Of a DNA stretch of 64,000 nt, positions 13,339 to 24,303 are shown piece after piece. The stretch is from Haberlea rhodopensis. Its lineage: Eukaryota; Streptophyta; Magnoliopsida; Lamiales; Gesneriaceae. A program made the translations under genes and the position numbers. Every line of letters begins with the position of its first letter. Position 1 is the first letter of the stretch. The notes below the pieces were generated by a model that saw only the letters and a program-made list of their open reading frames with translations, did no database searches and was not told where the DNA came from. The DNA lies in NCBI GenBank assembly GCA_907163345.1, contig CAJQUN010000003.1, positions 28,473,879-28,537,878 on the forward strand, read 5' to 3'.

Positions 13339-13552
13339 TGGCGATCGATCGCCAAGGTGGGGCGATCGATCGCGACGAGCAATCCAAATTTTGTAGACGA
13401 TGAACAGTGATGGCGATCGATCGCGAGGCTCGGCGATCGATCGCGAGCGGGTTGGCGATCGATCGCGAGGATGGGCGATCGATCGCGAGAGTGCACTGGA
13501 TGGCCACTGGAGTGTGGCGATCGATCGCGGTAAATGCGGCGATCGATCGCCA
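13339..13552. repeat. Cluster of eight 12-bp palindromes GCGATCGATCGC (LARD 5' LTR)
   Basis: Eight copies of the perfect palindrome GCGATCGATCGC occur within about 215 bp, mostly followed by GAG or GAGG and separated by irregular spacers of 3 to 40 bp. They lie about 390 bp downstream of the TATA box, so they should be in the transcribed leader. Because each copy is self-complementary, any two copies can pair in RNA or DNA. The core is CpG- and GATC-rich. Confidence 0.9.
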
Positions 13553-15158
13553 CCCGAGAAAATGTGTTTTTTGGAATTTTGGGAAAATGTCGGGATTTTG
13601 GAACCGAGGTTTAAAGGGGCCGTTTCCGGGGCAATGTCTACATTCCAATGGGAATGCTTTGCTTTTAAAAATGGGTTGTTTGGAGCCAAATTAAATTAAA
13701 AGGAATTCCCGGTTGAATTCTTGGCAATCTTTTAAACTTGTAAAATGGTTTATTTTGGGTATTACGCATGCTTAGCCGGGGAGCTTTTATTTTGGTAATC
13801 GTCATGGATTGACGATATGTTTGGGAGCTATGAACGTGCTTGGGCACGTGGTCACATGCTTATTCTTGATTGTGAATTGTTATGTGTTTTAGCACAAATT
13901 TCTAGAGGCGTGGAACTCAAGCAAGGTTTGGCTTGGACTACGGAGACTTAAGGTACGTGGGACGTACGAGCATAACCTATTATAGTATTGCAACTGTAAT
14001 ATGCATGGTTTGTGATAATGGTATTAAATGGGCATTGGAATACATGGTGTATGGTAATGGTATTATATGGACATTGCAATATCTGGCATGTGGTAAGTAT
14101 TGAAATGCATGGTGCATTATATTTACTTCAAATGGATAATGATATGCATGGTATATGGTAACTGTGATAAATAGACATACATTGGAAATCATAGGGTGCC
14201 GCTTTAGAGCGAGCAACGATTGGGTGTTGTCGCCGTTGAGCACCATCGGTTATGACGCCGCTATTGTTGAGCGTGCGCGAGGTTTAGTATGCCGCTATTG
14301 TGGAGCGAGCAATGAAATAAGAACATGGAATTGTTGGTTAGATATATGCGATATCTATAGTCTTTTACATTATGTTCTTATCCCTTTGATCATGGAACTG
14401 GTATAATAGAACGGTATTAGTTAATCTATGTGACGATTAACTGGCTTTGGGAATTTGATGAGTTTGGTTATTTTGAGAACAGGGACAATACAGGGGGATC
14501 CCGGATGAGGGTATTGCCATCCAGGGAGTATCATTTAAATTATGGCATTTACATTCTGTAAATTATGAATTGCAATACTATTATTTTGTGATTGGTGGTA
14601 TTGGTATGCTCACCCCGTGTGGGGGCTGTCTCTGTTGGGGCAGGTAACACAGGTGTAGCGGCTTTGGAGTCGAGCTCGGGCTTTTGGTTAGAGGTACTTC
14701 CAGGATCGAGGTACCAGAGCTGGCTGGATGGACGCTCAGATCCAGTGTTGAGATCGAGTTGTGCTTGGAAGGTGCTTCCAGGATAGAAGTACCAGTAGCG
14801 GTATCCGGTATAGTGTTTTATGCATCAAATACACGTTTATTCATTGAGTACACCTTACGTGTATATGGGATGTGTAAATGGGCTATGGCCTCTTTCTGTT
14901 CATTATGGTTGCATGCAATTAATTATGGAAATTGCTAAATGAACTAAGAGCATATTAGTGTATTATGTGGGTGCATGTTATGTGAATAATAATGGTAGGG
15001 GGAATTTGAATATTGGGAATTGAATGCAAGAAATTTTCTGGGTAGCATACGGTGTTGCACTTGCATAGGGTTTTTCCCCTGATGGTATGAATATATGCAC
15101 TCATGGTATGGCTTAATGCACTAATTACGGGTTAAGGGCACGGGGGTCCTTACATTAG

Positions 15159-15170
15159 TGGTATCAGAGC
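15159..15170 (+). other. LARD primer-binding site (initiator tRNA-Met)
   Basis: TGGTATCAGAGC lies four bases after the end of the 5' LTR. It is complementary to the 3' end of plant initiator tRNA-Met and is fully canonical here. Confidence 0.9.
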
Positions 15171-15474
15171 AGTGGTTAGCTCTTTGGGGCTGTTGAGGGC
15201 CTAGGAACATGTTATTGGGAATGAGAAGCACATACTTATGCATGATTGCTTATGTGCGTTTATGATATGTGTTCATCATTGGCATATGTGTTGCTAACCA
15301 TGGTGGTTGCAGGGTCTTATGAGACATGGACTATGCATTACGGTTGCATAGGTATACATCGGAGTGATGATTTTAATGCTTTGCCGCTACATGTTGGAGC
15401 GAGGTGCATTAAAATACACTCATGGCGATGTTTATGGGAATACGGATTATGCATTACGGTTGCATGCACGTCGA

Positions 15475-15920
15475 AGCGATGATGCCGCTGTCGTGTCGAA
15501 GCGATGGTAAATGCCGCTGTCACGTCGAAGCGATGATGCCGCTGTCGTGCCGAAACAATTATTGGAATACGGGTTATGCATTACGGTTGCATGCATGGCG
15601 TAACGATATGAATACTTGCCGCTGTCGTATTATAGCGATGAAGAATATTTGCCGCAAATATGTCGAAGCGAAGGAAAATGCCGCTGTCATATTATTATTG
15701 CGAGGGATATTATGCCGCTAATACGTCGAAGCGAAGGGTATTTCCGCTGTCATGCCGGAATGATGGTAAATGCCGCTGTCGTGTCGAAGCGATGGTAAAT
15801 GCCGCTGTCACGTCGAAGCGATGGTACCACCGTCATGTCGAAACGATGATGCCACTGTCGTGTCGAAGCGATGATACATGCCGCTGTCACGTCGAAGCGA
15901 TGATGCCGTTGTCATGACGT
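15475..15920 (+). repeat. Degenerate tandem repeat GCCGCTGTC..GTCGAAGCGATG
   Basis: A unit of about 22-28 bp, consensus GCCGCTGTCNNGTCGAAGC plus GATG, occurs more than a dozen times with variable spacing in the LARD interior just after the PBS region. Copies are diverged and interspersed with a longer duplicated phrase around GGTTATGCATTACGGTTGCATG (15449 and 15570). It borders the regular 27-bp array that follows and shares its GCGATGG core. Confidence 0.8.
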
Positions 15921-15983
15921 AGCGATGTGATCGGGAACAAAGTACTACATGAGTGTGAGTACCTCTTGAGTCCGCGATTATCC

Positions 15984-16307
15984 GGGTATTTTATTGGCGA
16001 TGGTTACGCCGGGTATTTTATTGGCGATGGTTACGCCGGGTATTTTATTGGCGATGGTTCCGCCGGGTATTTTATTGGCGATGGTTCCGCCGGGTATTTT
16101 ATTGGCGATGGTTACGCCGGGTATTTTATTGGCGATGGTTACGCCGGGTATTTTATTGGCGATGGTTACGCCGGGTATTTTATTGGCGATGGTTACGCCG
16201 GGTATTTTATTGGCGATGGTTACGTCGGGTATTTTGTTGGCGATGGTTACGCCGGGTATTTTATTGGCGACGGTTACGCCGGGTATTCTATTGGCGATGG
16301 TTTATAC
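15984..16307 (+). repeat. 27-bp minisatellite, about 12 units, in-frame
   Basis: Twelve units of 27 bp (GGGTATTTTATTGGCGATGG plus TTACGCC) run head to tail with very few substitutions (TTACGCC/TTCCGCC, one GTTGG, one GACGG). Since 27 is divisible by three, the array is open and encodes GYFIGDGYA repeats inside a 187-codon open stretch (15927-16490). The flanks of that stretch have no coding look. It lies in the interior of the LARD. Unit homogeneity suggests recent expansion. Whether a peptide is made is unknown. Confidence 0.92.
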
Positions 16308-16490
16308 CGCCGGATATCTATAGCGACATTTTATGCCGCTGACTCCATGGCGAGGGATCATGCCGCTGATTCGATAGCGATGGATTATACCGCTATGTGT
16401 GTAGCACTGGATTATGCCGCCTACGAGCGATGGGTGCTGCTTATGTACCGCTGGTGGACGATGGATACAGGTATTCCGCTATCTCGATAG

Positions 16491-19010
16491 CGATGAGGTA
16501 TGGCATATTACTTTTGTTATCAGTATGGTGATTATGGTGTATTATTATTTACCGTCATGTGTTTGACGATGAGATTATGGATGTCGTGTATCGACAGGTA
16601 CCGTCATATGTTCGACGATGTTATTTGGGATAACTATGTGGACGCTTGGCGTCATTTTGGTGATTTATACATTCATGTTTATGTATATGGTTGTATGGTT
16701 TGAGTGCCGATGGTGGGCACATGGTAGGGTCTGGGTATTTAGTTGACGAGACCTTTTGCCGAGCAGGTTTGCTCGATGGATCATTGATGCATTGTACCGG
16801 TGAGAGTACGCATCGTATTATGGAGGTATATTATTGACGAGCAATGATACCCTTGGGTATGCTCGCTGGGATGGCTAAGGCCAAGTGAATGGTGGTAAGA
16901 GTAGTCATTGAGGAAACTACTCGCTTGTTATTGTGATGAGGAGTAAACATGGTTACACCCACCCTAAGGGCGTGGAAGAAGTCCTAATGGATTAGGATTG
17001 CATGATAATTGAGCGTGGACGCCGGGTTGTCCAGTGTGCTTGGGTGTTTTAGAGATATGTTGGGCAATGACCCACAACTCTAATGGTTTGGGCGGTATGG
17101 TATACCGGGATGGAATGTGTGTCGCGTTAATAGGTTGGTATAAGCCTATGGGACCAGCGAATCACTAGCCAGGTATTGTTGCAGTGCTTTAGTGTGCTTG
17201 TGGTAGCTATTATAATGCTCGTTGGATTCGAGTTTGGTGAATCGTATGGTGATACGATGAGGGTTATGGTAGACTCTTGTAGTCTCTATGTGGCATGGTG
17301 TTTGAGGTAGGGAATACCTCACGGGGACGTTATACGTCATTGTTTTGAGGGACTTGTGCTGGGACAGCTCAAGTTTGTTGGTATTACCAACGTGAGTGTC
17401 AACAAGTCGTGGTTAGCTCTAGTTGAGCATCCTTGCATATGGCATGCAATGGGAGTCACAATGGTTTGTGAGATATGGTTAGTGAGGTGGCACTACTATT
17501 TTTGACCTTATCTCTTGGAGAGATTTGGATTGTACTGTCTTGGAGACAGCTTGCATCGGTCGTGGACTGATTGTAAATCAGTCATGGTACGTATTACTGG
17601 TGTTGGACCGGGTAATGGATTTCTTACCTCGGTGAGACGTTTGAGGAGACGTCTTCGGGAGATGCTCGATTGTGGAGTACTATGGTATTAGTACAGAGCA
17701 TCGTTGGGATGAGTATACATGGCGTATACGGATTTTGGATCGGGTAATGGTAGTATTGATGCACTACTCTAACCAATTGTATATTTCTGGGTTCCGGGAT
17801 ATGTTTTGGTATTAATATACCAGGTTTTCCGAACGGTAATTCGAGGATTGGAGGATCATGGATTCATGACTTCTTCCTTGAGAGGAAGACGGTATTGTGA
17901 TTCCTACCGGTTGAATCTTTTGGGGAGATTCGTTATTTTGGTTCGTGTGGTGGTGATGTTGAAATCACACCCTTTGGTTTTGGTTTGTCAACCATCATTC
18001 TCCGTGGGGCGAGAATAATCGGGGTTTGACAGTTGGTTTTGGGATTTGGGTGTGATTGGAGATACCCGAGTCTATTGCATTGTGTATGCATGTTGTGATT
18101 GGTGTTTGGGCATGTATGCCGTGAGTGTATACGAATGCCAATGTTATTTTGTTCATTGTTGAACGTCGAGTTGTATGCTTGGTTTGGTGAATCTCCGGTG
18201 TGAGATTGTGGGACCTCGAGATCGGTAATCTCGCTGGCACGATGCATTCTGATGAATGATCGTGAGGGTTGTTTGACTTCCCCGGAGGAGGGATTGTTGT
18301 GTTTTGAAACCATGGTAGTTCTTGCTGGTTAATTCGATAGCCTCCCTGTTTTAGGATTGTAAAATCCCAGGATAGACAAGGGGTGGCCAGGACTCGGATT
18401 TGTTTGGTGTCGTGGTTGACACGCGTGGCGGGGATGCAAGTGATTGTTTTGCGTGACCTCTGTGGAACTTGAGACTTTGTGGAGTCTTGAGGGTGTGTCG
18501 GGACCAAGATATGATTTCTTGGAACACACCGGTGTAAACATCCTCGGTGATGTGTTTTGTGTGGATCAGTGACCGTGGGTAACCCGGTCCGGGTTGCAAG
18601 TGGTGCAACTACTCCTTTGGAGGAGATGGGCTGGGAAGCGGAACCGGATTTTCTGTGAGTATACTGTCGTATGCTAGTAGTCCTCATCATAACGATGCGT
18701 GTTAAGCATCGTGGACAAGTAATGGAGATATCATGGAGAGATATCTATGTCGAGATTAATGAAGGTTTGGTTGAGTTTCAGTCATGGTGGACTGACTTCT
18801 GGGACGATTCACGTCGAGGTATGTTGTTATCTTTCGGGTTGTATTGGTTTTGGCGGTTGCTCTATTTTAGGTCTTAGTGCGAGACTGGTATTCTCGCAGT
18901 TGTTAATTCGATTCTAAGGTGGTTCAGAATCGGGGTCTTGGCTTTGTTTTGTTTGTGTAGTCCTGGTGTTACGTGGAGTACACCGGTGCAATTTCGGGGA
19001 CGAAATTTTA
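16491..19010 (+). other. LARD interior, non-coding
   Basis: About 2.5 kb of GT-rich sequence between the minisatellite and the PPT. The longest open frame (17995-18690 on minus, 231 codons) has no recognisable domain, and its composition looks like the complement of a GT-rich strand. No gag or pol motif was found in six frames. Confidence 0.75.
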
Positions 19011-19025
19011 TTAGTAGGGGATAAT
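19011..19025 (+). other. LARD polypurine tract
   Basis: TTAGTAGGGGATAAT directly precedes the 3' LTR. The purine run AGTAGGGGA is shared with the chromovirus PPT at 30961-30970. Confidence 0.75.
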
Positions 19026-21565
19026 TGTGATGTCCGGAGATTAATGGTGTTAATCCCGGTATGGTAATAATCCTTGATGGATTTTTAATTGTGGCAATTA
19101 GGAAGTAATTGCAGTTTGGCATCCCCTGGGATTGCTTAATCGGGCATTTGGGATCGCTGGATCCAAAGGTTGAGATTGTATTCTCATTTCGGTGGAAAAC
19201 CTATGAATTGGGTTTTAATGGGACTTGGTGTCCAGGGTGCTTTATGTTTGGGCCAGTCTGGGGACTTGGTGTTGGAGAGGGAATTTTTGTAAACAGATGA
19301 TTTTTAATGAGTTATGATGTATTTGTGGGAGTGTTGGTATTTCGGAGCATTTTTGCTATATATACCAGTCAGACTTGGGATTCCGTCATTGGAATCCATT
19401 TCTCTCCCTCTCTCTCTCTCTCTCCATCGCCCCAAACCCTTTCCCCCTTTCTCCCTTGGAAGAGAAATCGCGGGTGGCTTGGATCGGAGGCCGGTTCCTC
19501 GAAGATAATCAGGTATTCATCTTCCCCTCGTCCTTGGCTTCGATTTGATAGTAGTTTGGTAGCTTTTGGTTGGGGTTTTAGTTGGCTATGGGTTTTGGAA
19601 ATTTTTGGGTTAAAATCAAAATGTTGGTTTTAAGTGTTTTTATGGAGCTTAACTCGTGTTTGAGTGGTGTTTAGGAGGTTGGGGGTGTTGGTTTTGAGTT
19701 GGGGTGTGAAAAACACCATGGAAGCTCGATTTTTCGGAAAAATCGCAGGTGGCGATCGATCGCCAAGGTGGGGCGATCGATCGCGACGAGCAATCCAAAT
19801 TTTGTAGACGATGAACAGTGATGGCGATCGATCGCGAGGCTCGGCGATCGATCGCGAGCGGGTTGGCGATCGATCGCGAGGATGGGCGATCGATCGCGAG
19901 AGTGCACTGGATGGCCACTGGAGTGTGGCGATCGATCGCGGTAAATGCGGCGATCGATCGCCACCCGAGAAAATGTGTTTTTTGGAATTTTGGGAAAATG
20001 TCGGGATTTTGGAACCGAGGTTTAAAGGGGCCGTTTCCGGGGCAATGTCTACATTCCAATGGGAATGCTTTGCTTTTAAAAATGGGTTGTTTGGAGCCAA
20101 ATTAAATTAAAAGGAATTCCCGGTTGAATTCTTGGCAATCTTTTAAACTTGTAAAATGGTTTATTTTGGGTATTACGCATGCTTAGCCGGGGAGCTTTTA
20201 TTTTGGTAATCGTCATGGATTGACGATATGTTTGGGAGCTATGAACGTGCTTGGGCACGTGGTCACATGCTTATTCTTGATTGTGAATTGTTATGTGTTT
20301 TAGCACAAATTTCTAGAGGCGTGGAACTCAAGCAAGGTTTGGCTTGGACTACGGAGACTTAAGGTACGTGGGACGTACGAGCATAACCTATTATAGTATT
20401 GCAACTGTAATATGCATGGTTTGTGATAATGGTATTAAATGGGCATTGGAATACATGGTGTATGGTAATGGTATTATATGGACATTGCAATATCTGGCAT
20501 GTGGTAAGTATTGAAATGCATGGTGCATTATATTTACTTCAAATGGATAATGATATGCATGGTATATGGTAACTGTGATAAATAGACATACATTGGAAAT
20601 CATAGGGTGCCGCTTTAGAGCGAGCAACGATTGGGTGTTGTCGCCGTTGAGCACCATCGGTTATGACGCCGCTATTGTTGAGCGTGCGCGAGGTTTAGTA
20701 TGCCGCTATTGTGGAGCGAGCAATGAAATAAGAACATGGAATTGTTGGTTAGATATATGCGATATCTATAGTCTTTTACATTATGTTCTTATCCCTTTGA
20801 TCATGGAACTGGTATAATAGAACGGTATTAGTTAATCTATGTGACGATTAACTGGCTTTGGGAATTTGATGAGTTTGGTTATTTTGAGAACAGGGACAAT
20901 ACAGGGGGATCCCGGATGAGGGTATTGCCATCCAGGGAGTATCATTTAAATTATGGCATTTACATTCTGTAAATTATGAATTGCAATACTATTATTTTGT
21001 GATTGGTGGTATTGGTATGCTCACCCCGTGTGGGGGCTGTCTCTGTTGGGGCAGGTAACACAGGTGTAGCGGCTTTGGAGTCGAGCTCGGGCTTTTGGTT
21101 AGAGGTACTTCCAGGATCGAGGTACCAGAGCTGGCTGGATGGACGCTCAGATCCAGTGTTGAGATCGAGTTGTGCTTGGAAGGTGCTTCCAGGATAGAAG
21201 TACCAGTAGCGGTATCCGGTATAGTGTTTTATGCATCAAATACACGTTTATTCATTGAGTACACCTTACGTGTATATGGGATGTGTAAATGGGCTATGGC
21301 CTCTTTCTGTTCATTATGGTTGCATGCAATTAATTATGGAAATTGCTAAATGAACTAAGAGCATATTAGTGTATTATGTGGGTGCATGTTATGTGAATAA
21401 TAATGGTAGGGGGAATTTGAATATTGGGAATTGAATGCAAGAAATTTTCTGGGTAGCATACGGTGTTGCACTTGCATAGGGTTTTTCCCCTGATGGTATG
21501 AATATATGCACTCATGGTATGGCTTAATGCACTAATTACGGGTTAAGGGCACGGGGGTCCTTACA
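19026..21565 (+). repeat. LARD 3' LTR (2540 bp)
   Basis: This is the same sequence as 12615-15154 at a constant offset of 6411, including the palindrome cluster (about 19750-19963). It is followed by the target duplication ATAGT at 21566-21570. Confidence 0.93.
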
Positions 21566-21570
21566 ATAGT

Positions 21571-22529
21571 GGCGACCGATCGCGATGAAACAGAAAATGT
21601 TGGCGATCGATCAGGAAAAATGACGATCTATCGCTAGGGTTTAACTTTTTAAAAATGTATATTTTTGTGGAATTTGATATTGGAGCTTATTTTGACATGA
21701 TACATGGTTGGTATTCATGTAGCATCATCACATGGGACAGGACAAAGATACGGTTAACTATTGACGCCTGAACTTATATATTTTGTATCGCACGAAAGGT
21801 TAGTGTTGACGTACGAGTATTAAGTTTGATTATGTGATGTTGCTTATATATATTGAGATTGAACTATATGATTATTGGAATCATATTGGTATACATCCAT
21901 GTTGGTATACATTCATGTTGTTGAGGTTGATGCCATGAGAGATATGCTACTGTTGAGCATATGCTTTGGCATGAGAGGTATGCTCTTGTTGAGCATATAC
22001 TTTGGCCGTTATAACGCGCGAGGACGGAAATATGATATATGCTGCTAATATGAGACGTCAAGGTTGAGTCACTGACATATTGAGCTGAGAGGCATATCAT
22101 ATATGTCCCGTTATACCAAGATGATGGATGAGACATGTCATGACATATTTGTATTTTGTGATGCATGATACAGAACAATCAGATTTGAGATTTTACGATC
22201 GTGATTTATCCTACTATGTTTTCTTATTGATATAGAACTGAGATGGTTATATATCAATACTCATGTTGTGTGATTATTTCTGTAGGTACTCATAAACGTG
22301 GGAGGACGGGCTTGTGAGTCGACTTCTGCTGTGAGCTGAACAACTGATTAGGAGTTGAACTTATTTAGGTTGTTCATCTGTACATGTGATGTATATTATG
22401 TCAGGTTTTGTTGTAAATGTTATAATAACTGACATAGTAAAACTTTTAATCAGTGTGTGTTATTACTTAATCCTTACTCACAAATGTATAATGATTGGAT
22501 ACATAACAGATTAAGTAGCGAGGACCCCA
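21571..22529 (+). repeat. Tekay 5' LTR, second part
   Basis: The chromovirus LTR continues after the LARD insertion and ends AGCGAGGACCCCA, matching the end of the 3' LTR at 32760. Joining 12614 to 21571 restores the arrangement seen uninterrupted at about 31800 in the 3' LTR. Confidence 0.87.
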
Positions 22530-22535
22530 CATTAT

Positions 22536-22547
22536 TGATATCAGAGC
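22536..22547 (+). other. Tekay primer-binding site
   Basis: TGATATCAGAGC lies six bases inside the 5' LTR end. It matches the initiator tRNA-Met PBS TGGTATCAGAGC except for one substitution. Confidence 0.85.
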
Positions 22548-22735
22548 AGTGGTTCGAGAACTGGGTGAACAATGGTAGAGGAAGTGACTTAGGGAGTTGC
22601 CTAATCACTTGAAAGCATGTTGATAACTGTGATATGTTGTTATATTGACATGCTTTATACATTTGAATGTTGTTGTTAACCCCTGTTGTGCATTAATGTC
22701 AGACTGATTACCTCAAGATGACATTGGGGATGCCA

Positions 22736-23650
22736 TGAGTGGCAATGCTAGTGTTGGTTTGGCGCCTGTGCCACCACCACCAGTAGGCCAATGGCCAGTA
22801 GAACAGGTGTTGTTACCTGGAGAGTTGACACTGACTCAATTTTTGAGTTATCAGCCACCTCACTTTGAGGGTACTGAATATGGGGAACAGGCTTCTAGAA
22901 CGTATTGAACAGACCTTTGTGTCAGCACCGTGTGCCAAATCAGCCTGGATGCGGTTGGCTGAGTTTCAGTTGGCAAAGAAAGCAATGATGTGGTGGAAAG
23001 CGACATTGCTTGAATTGCGAGCTCAGGGGCAGACTTTGGACTGGGATGTGTTTCGAACCTGCTTTTTGGATCATTATTTCTCTGTTGCTGCAAGCAGTTG
23101 AAAGAAGACGAGTTCAATAATCTGAAACAGGGAACAATGAATGTATCTGATTGTGCTTTGCAATATTCTTCATTGTTGTGTTATTTACCGCATATTGCTG
23201 CAAACACTAAGGCAGAGATCAAACAGTTTGTAAAAGGCTTACGGCCTAAATTGTTTGATAGTGTTATTTCTAATAACCCTACTTCATTTGAGGAGGTGCT
23301 GACGCGGGCTGAAATGGCTGAGATTGGCATTGGGGCATACAAGGATGTAGGACAAGTTCAGAAACCTACACCAGACAGCATGAGACCTAGAGGGGATCAG
23401 TGTAAATCATCACCATGGTGCATCTTCCTCGAGAGTTGGTGGTAGGAAATTTGATACTCGGAAAGGGGGCGAACGAGTTGTCAAAGGACAGTCCCAAGGC
23501 AGTAGCAGTAGTCGAGGTTTACGATGCTTTAATTGTGGTGGACTACACTATAGGCGAGATTGCCCACATATTGATGGTCCAGTTTGTTATGGATGTGGTA
23601 GGCCAGGACACATGATATACGATTGTCCTCAAGATGGAGGACAATCGTGT
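22736..23650 (+). pseudogene. Tekay gag, frameshifted
   Basis: The frame opens with ATG and MSGNASVGLAP at 22736, then reads PPHFEGTEYGEQASRTY before a stop. It continues in another frame with RIEQTFVSAPCAKSAWMRLA (from about 22902) and KKAMMWWKATLLELRAQGQT. A further shift leads to FNNLKQGTMNVSDCALQYSS, a chromovirus capsid segment. Two zinc knuckles follow near 23525-23630: CFNCGGLHYRRDC, with one residue fewer than the CCHC spacing, and canonical CYGCGRPGHMIYDC. Gag would form the particle and bind RNA. At least two frameshifts break it, and the second knuckle is abutted by a hairpin repeat. Confidence 0.8.
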
Positions 23651-23664
23651 ATCATGTGTCCTGG
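23603..23664. repeat. 28-bp inverted repeat at gag zinc knuckle
   Basis: The left arm 23603-23630 (starts CCAGGACACATG) and right arm 23637-23664 (ends CATGTGTCCTGG) are reverse complements with a single mismatch. They are separated by the six bases AAGATG. The left arm codes for the second zinc knuckle. The right arm has no counterpart in normal gag and so seems to be a local inverted duplication. Confidence 0.93.
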
Positions 23665-23799
23665 CGGCCAGAGGAATGTGTCAGAGAGTACAGTGCAACA
23701 AAGACCACAGTTTGTACCTCTGACTGGTGGGGGACAGAGAGCAAGGCCACCCCAAGTTCAGGTTTATGCACTGAACAAGGAGCAAGCAGAGTCAGCTCC

Positions 23800-24293
23800 T
23801 GATGATGTGATAGCGGGTAAGTGTTGTTTATTTACTTATCCGGCTTTGTTATTGACTGATACTGGTGCATCACATTCATTTATTGCACAATCATTTATTG
23901 AGCGGTATCATATATGCTAGTCTCAACTGTTGATGCCTTTGTACGTCTCGACACCTATGGGAACTATTTGATGACTTGTCAGAGCGTGTATGATTGTTCT
24001 ATCCAGTTCGATGAATATGGAATACAGGCAGATTGATTGTGTTAGATATGACTGATTTTGACTATATTATGGGTATTGATGTGTTGAGTAAATATCAAAC
24101 AGTTGTGAATTGTTGTCAGAAGACGGTTCGATTTCAGTCTGACACTGGAAACCAATGGATCTTCTATGGACAGGGATCTCGTACAAAGATTCCTTTGATA
24201 TCTGTGATTCGAATGTCACGGTTTTTAAAACATGGGCACATGGGCTATTTGATTTACGATATTGATCTAGCTGAAAAGAAAGTGGAAAGAAAC
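23800..24293 (+). pseudogene. Tekay protease region, broken
   Basis: The retropepsin motif TDTGASHSFIAQSFI is readable around 23856-23900, including the active-site D-T-G. After frame changes it continues with DFDYIMGIDVLSKYQTVVNC (about 24054-24110), the conserved second half of chromovirus protease. The coding sequence is then cut by the Mutator-like insertion at 24304. RT resumes beyond it. Confidence 0.75.
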
Positions 24294-24303
24294 GTAGAGG
24301 ATA

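Larger units (their letters stand above)
12615..15154 (+). repeat. LARD 5' LTR (2540 bp)
   Basis: It starts TGTGATGTCCGG and ends GGTCCTTACA. Visible in it are a TATA box at 12945-12953, a CT-rich run (about 12991-13012), a cluster of GCGATCGATCGC palindromes (13339-13552) and several GCCGCT/GAGCGAGCAA phrases near 14200-14310. Short open frames in it are repeated identically in the 3' LTR and look non-coding. Confidence 0.93.
12615..21565 (+). mobile_element. LARD-like non-autonomous LTR retrotransposon, very young
   Basis: The element is 8951 bp with 2540-bp LTRs (12615-15154 and 19026-21565) bounded by TGTGATG...CCTTACA and flanked by the 5-bp target duplication ATAGT (12610-12614, 21566-21570). 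The LTRs have the same length and are identical wherever I compared them, so insertion was recent. A perfect initiator tRNA-Met PBS (15159-15170) and a polypurine tract before the 3' LTR are present. The 3871-bp interior contains no gag, protease, RT, RNase H or integrase in any frame. Such a layout fits a LARD: long LTRs, coding-empty interior, mobilised in trans. The 3' end GGGACGAAATT...TTAGTAGGGGAT resembles the end of the host chromovirus (ATGAAATTC...TTAGTAGGGGAG), so Tekay-type machinery is the likely helper. Confidence 0.88.

Noticed and set aside
13339..13552. CGATCGATCG clusters as cloning or assembly artefact
   Set aside because: They occur in several distinct LTRs with different flanks and mutated variants, so they are genuine genomic sequence.
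13219..13699. Overlapping frames on both strands with AIDR/DRSP repeats as proteins
   Set aside because: They are read-outs of the GCGATCGATCGC palindromes in every frame and recur identically in both LTRs.
15159..15170. TGGTATCAGAGC as part of a tRNA gene
   Set aside because: Only 12 bases match and they sit next to an LTR; this is a primer-binding site.
15984..16307. Regular short repeats as a CRISPR array
   Set aside because: Units are contiguous 27-bp copies with no variable spacers, inside a plant retroelement.
17995..18690. 231-codon minus-strand frame in the LARD as a gene
   Set aside because: No domain, overlaps other long frames on the same strand, and composition follows from a GT-rich plus strand.
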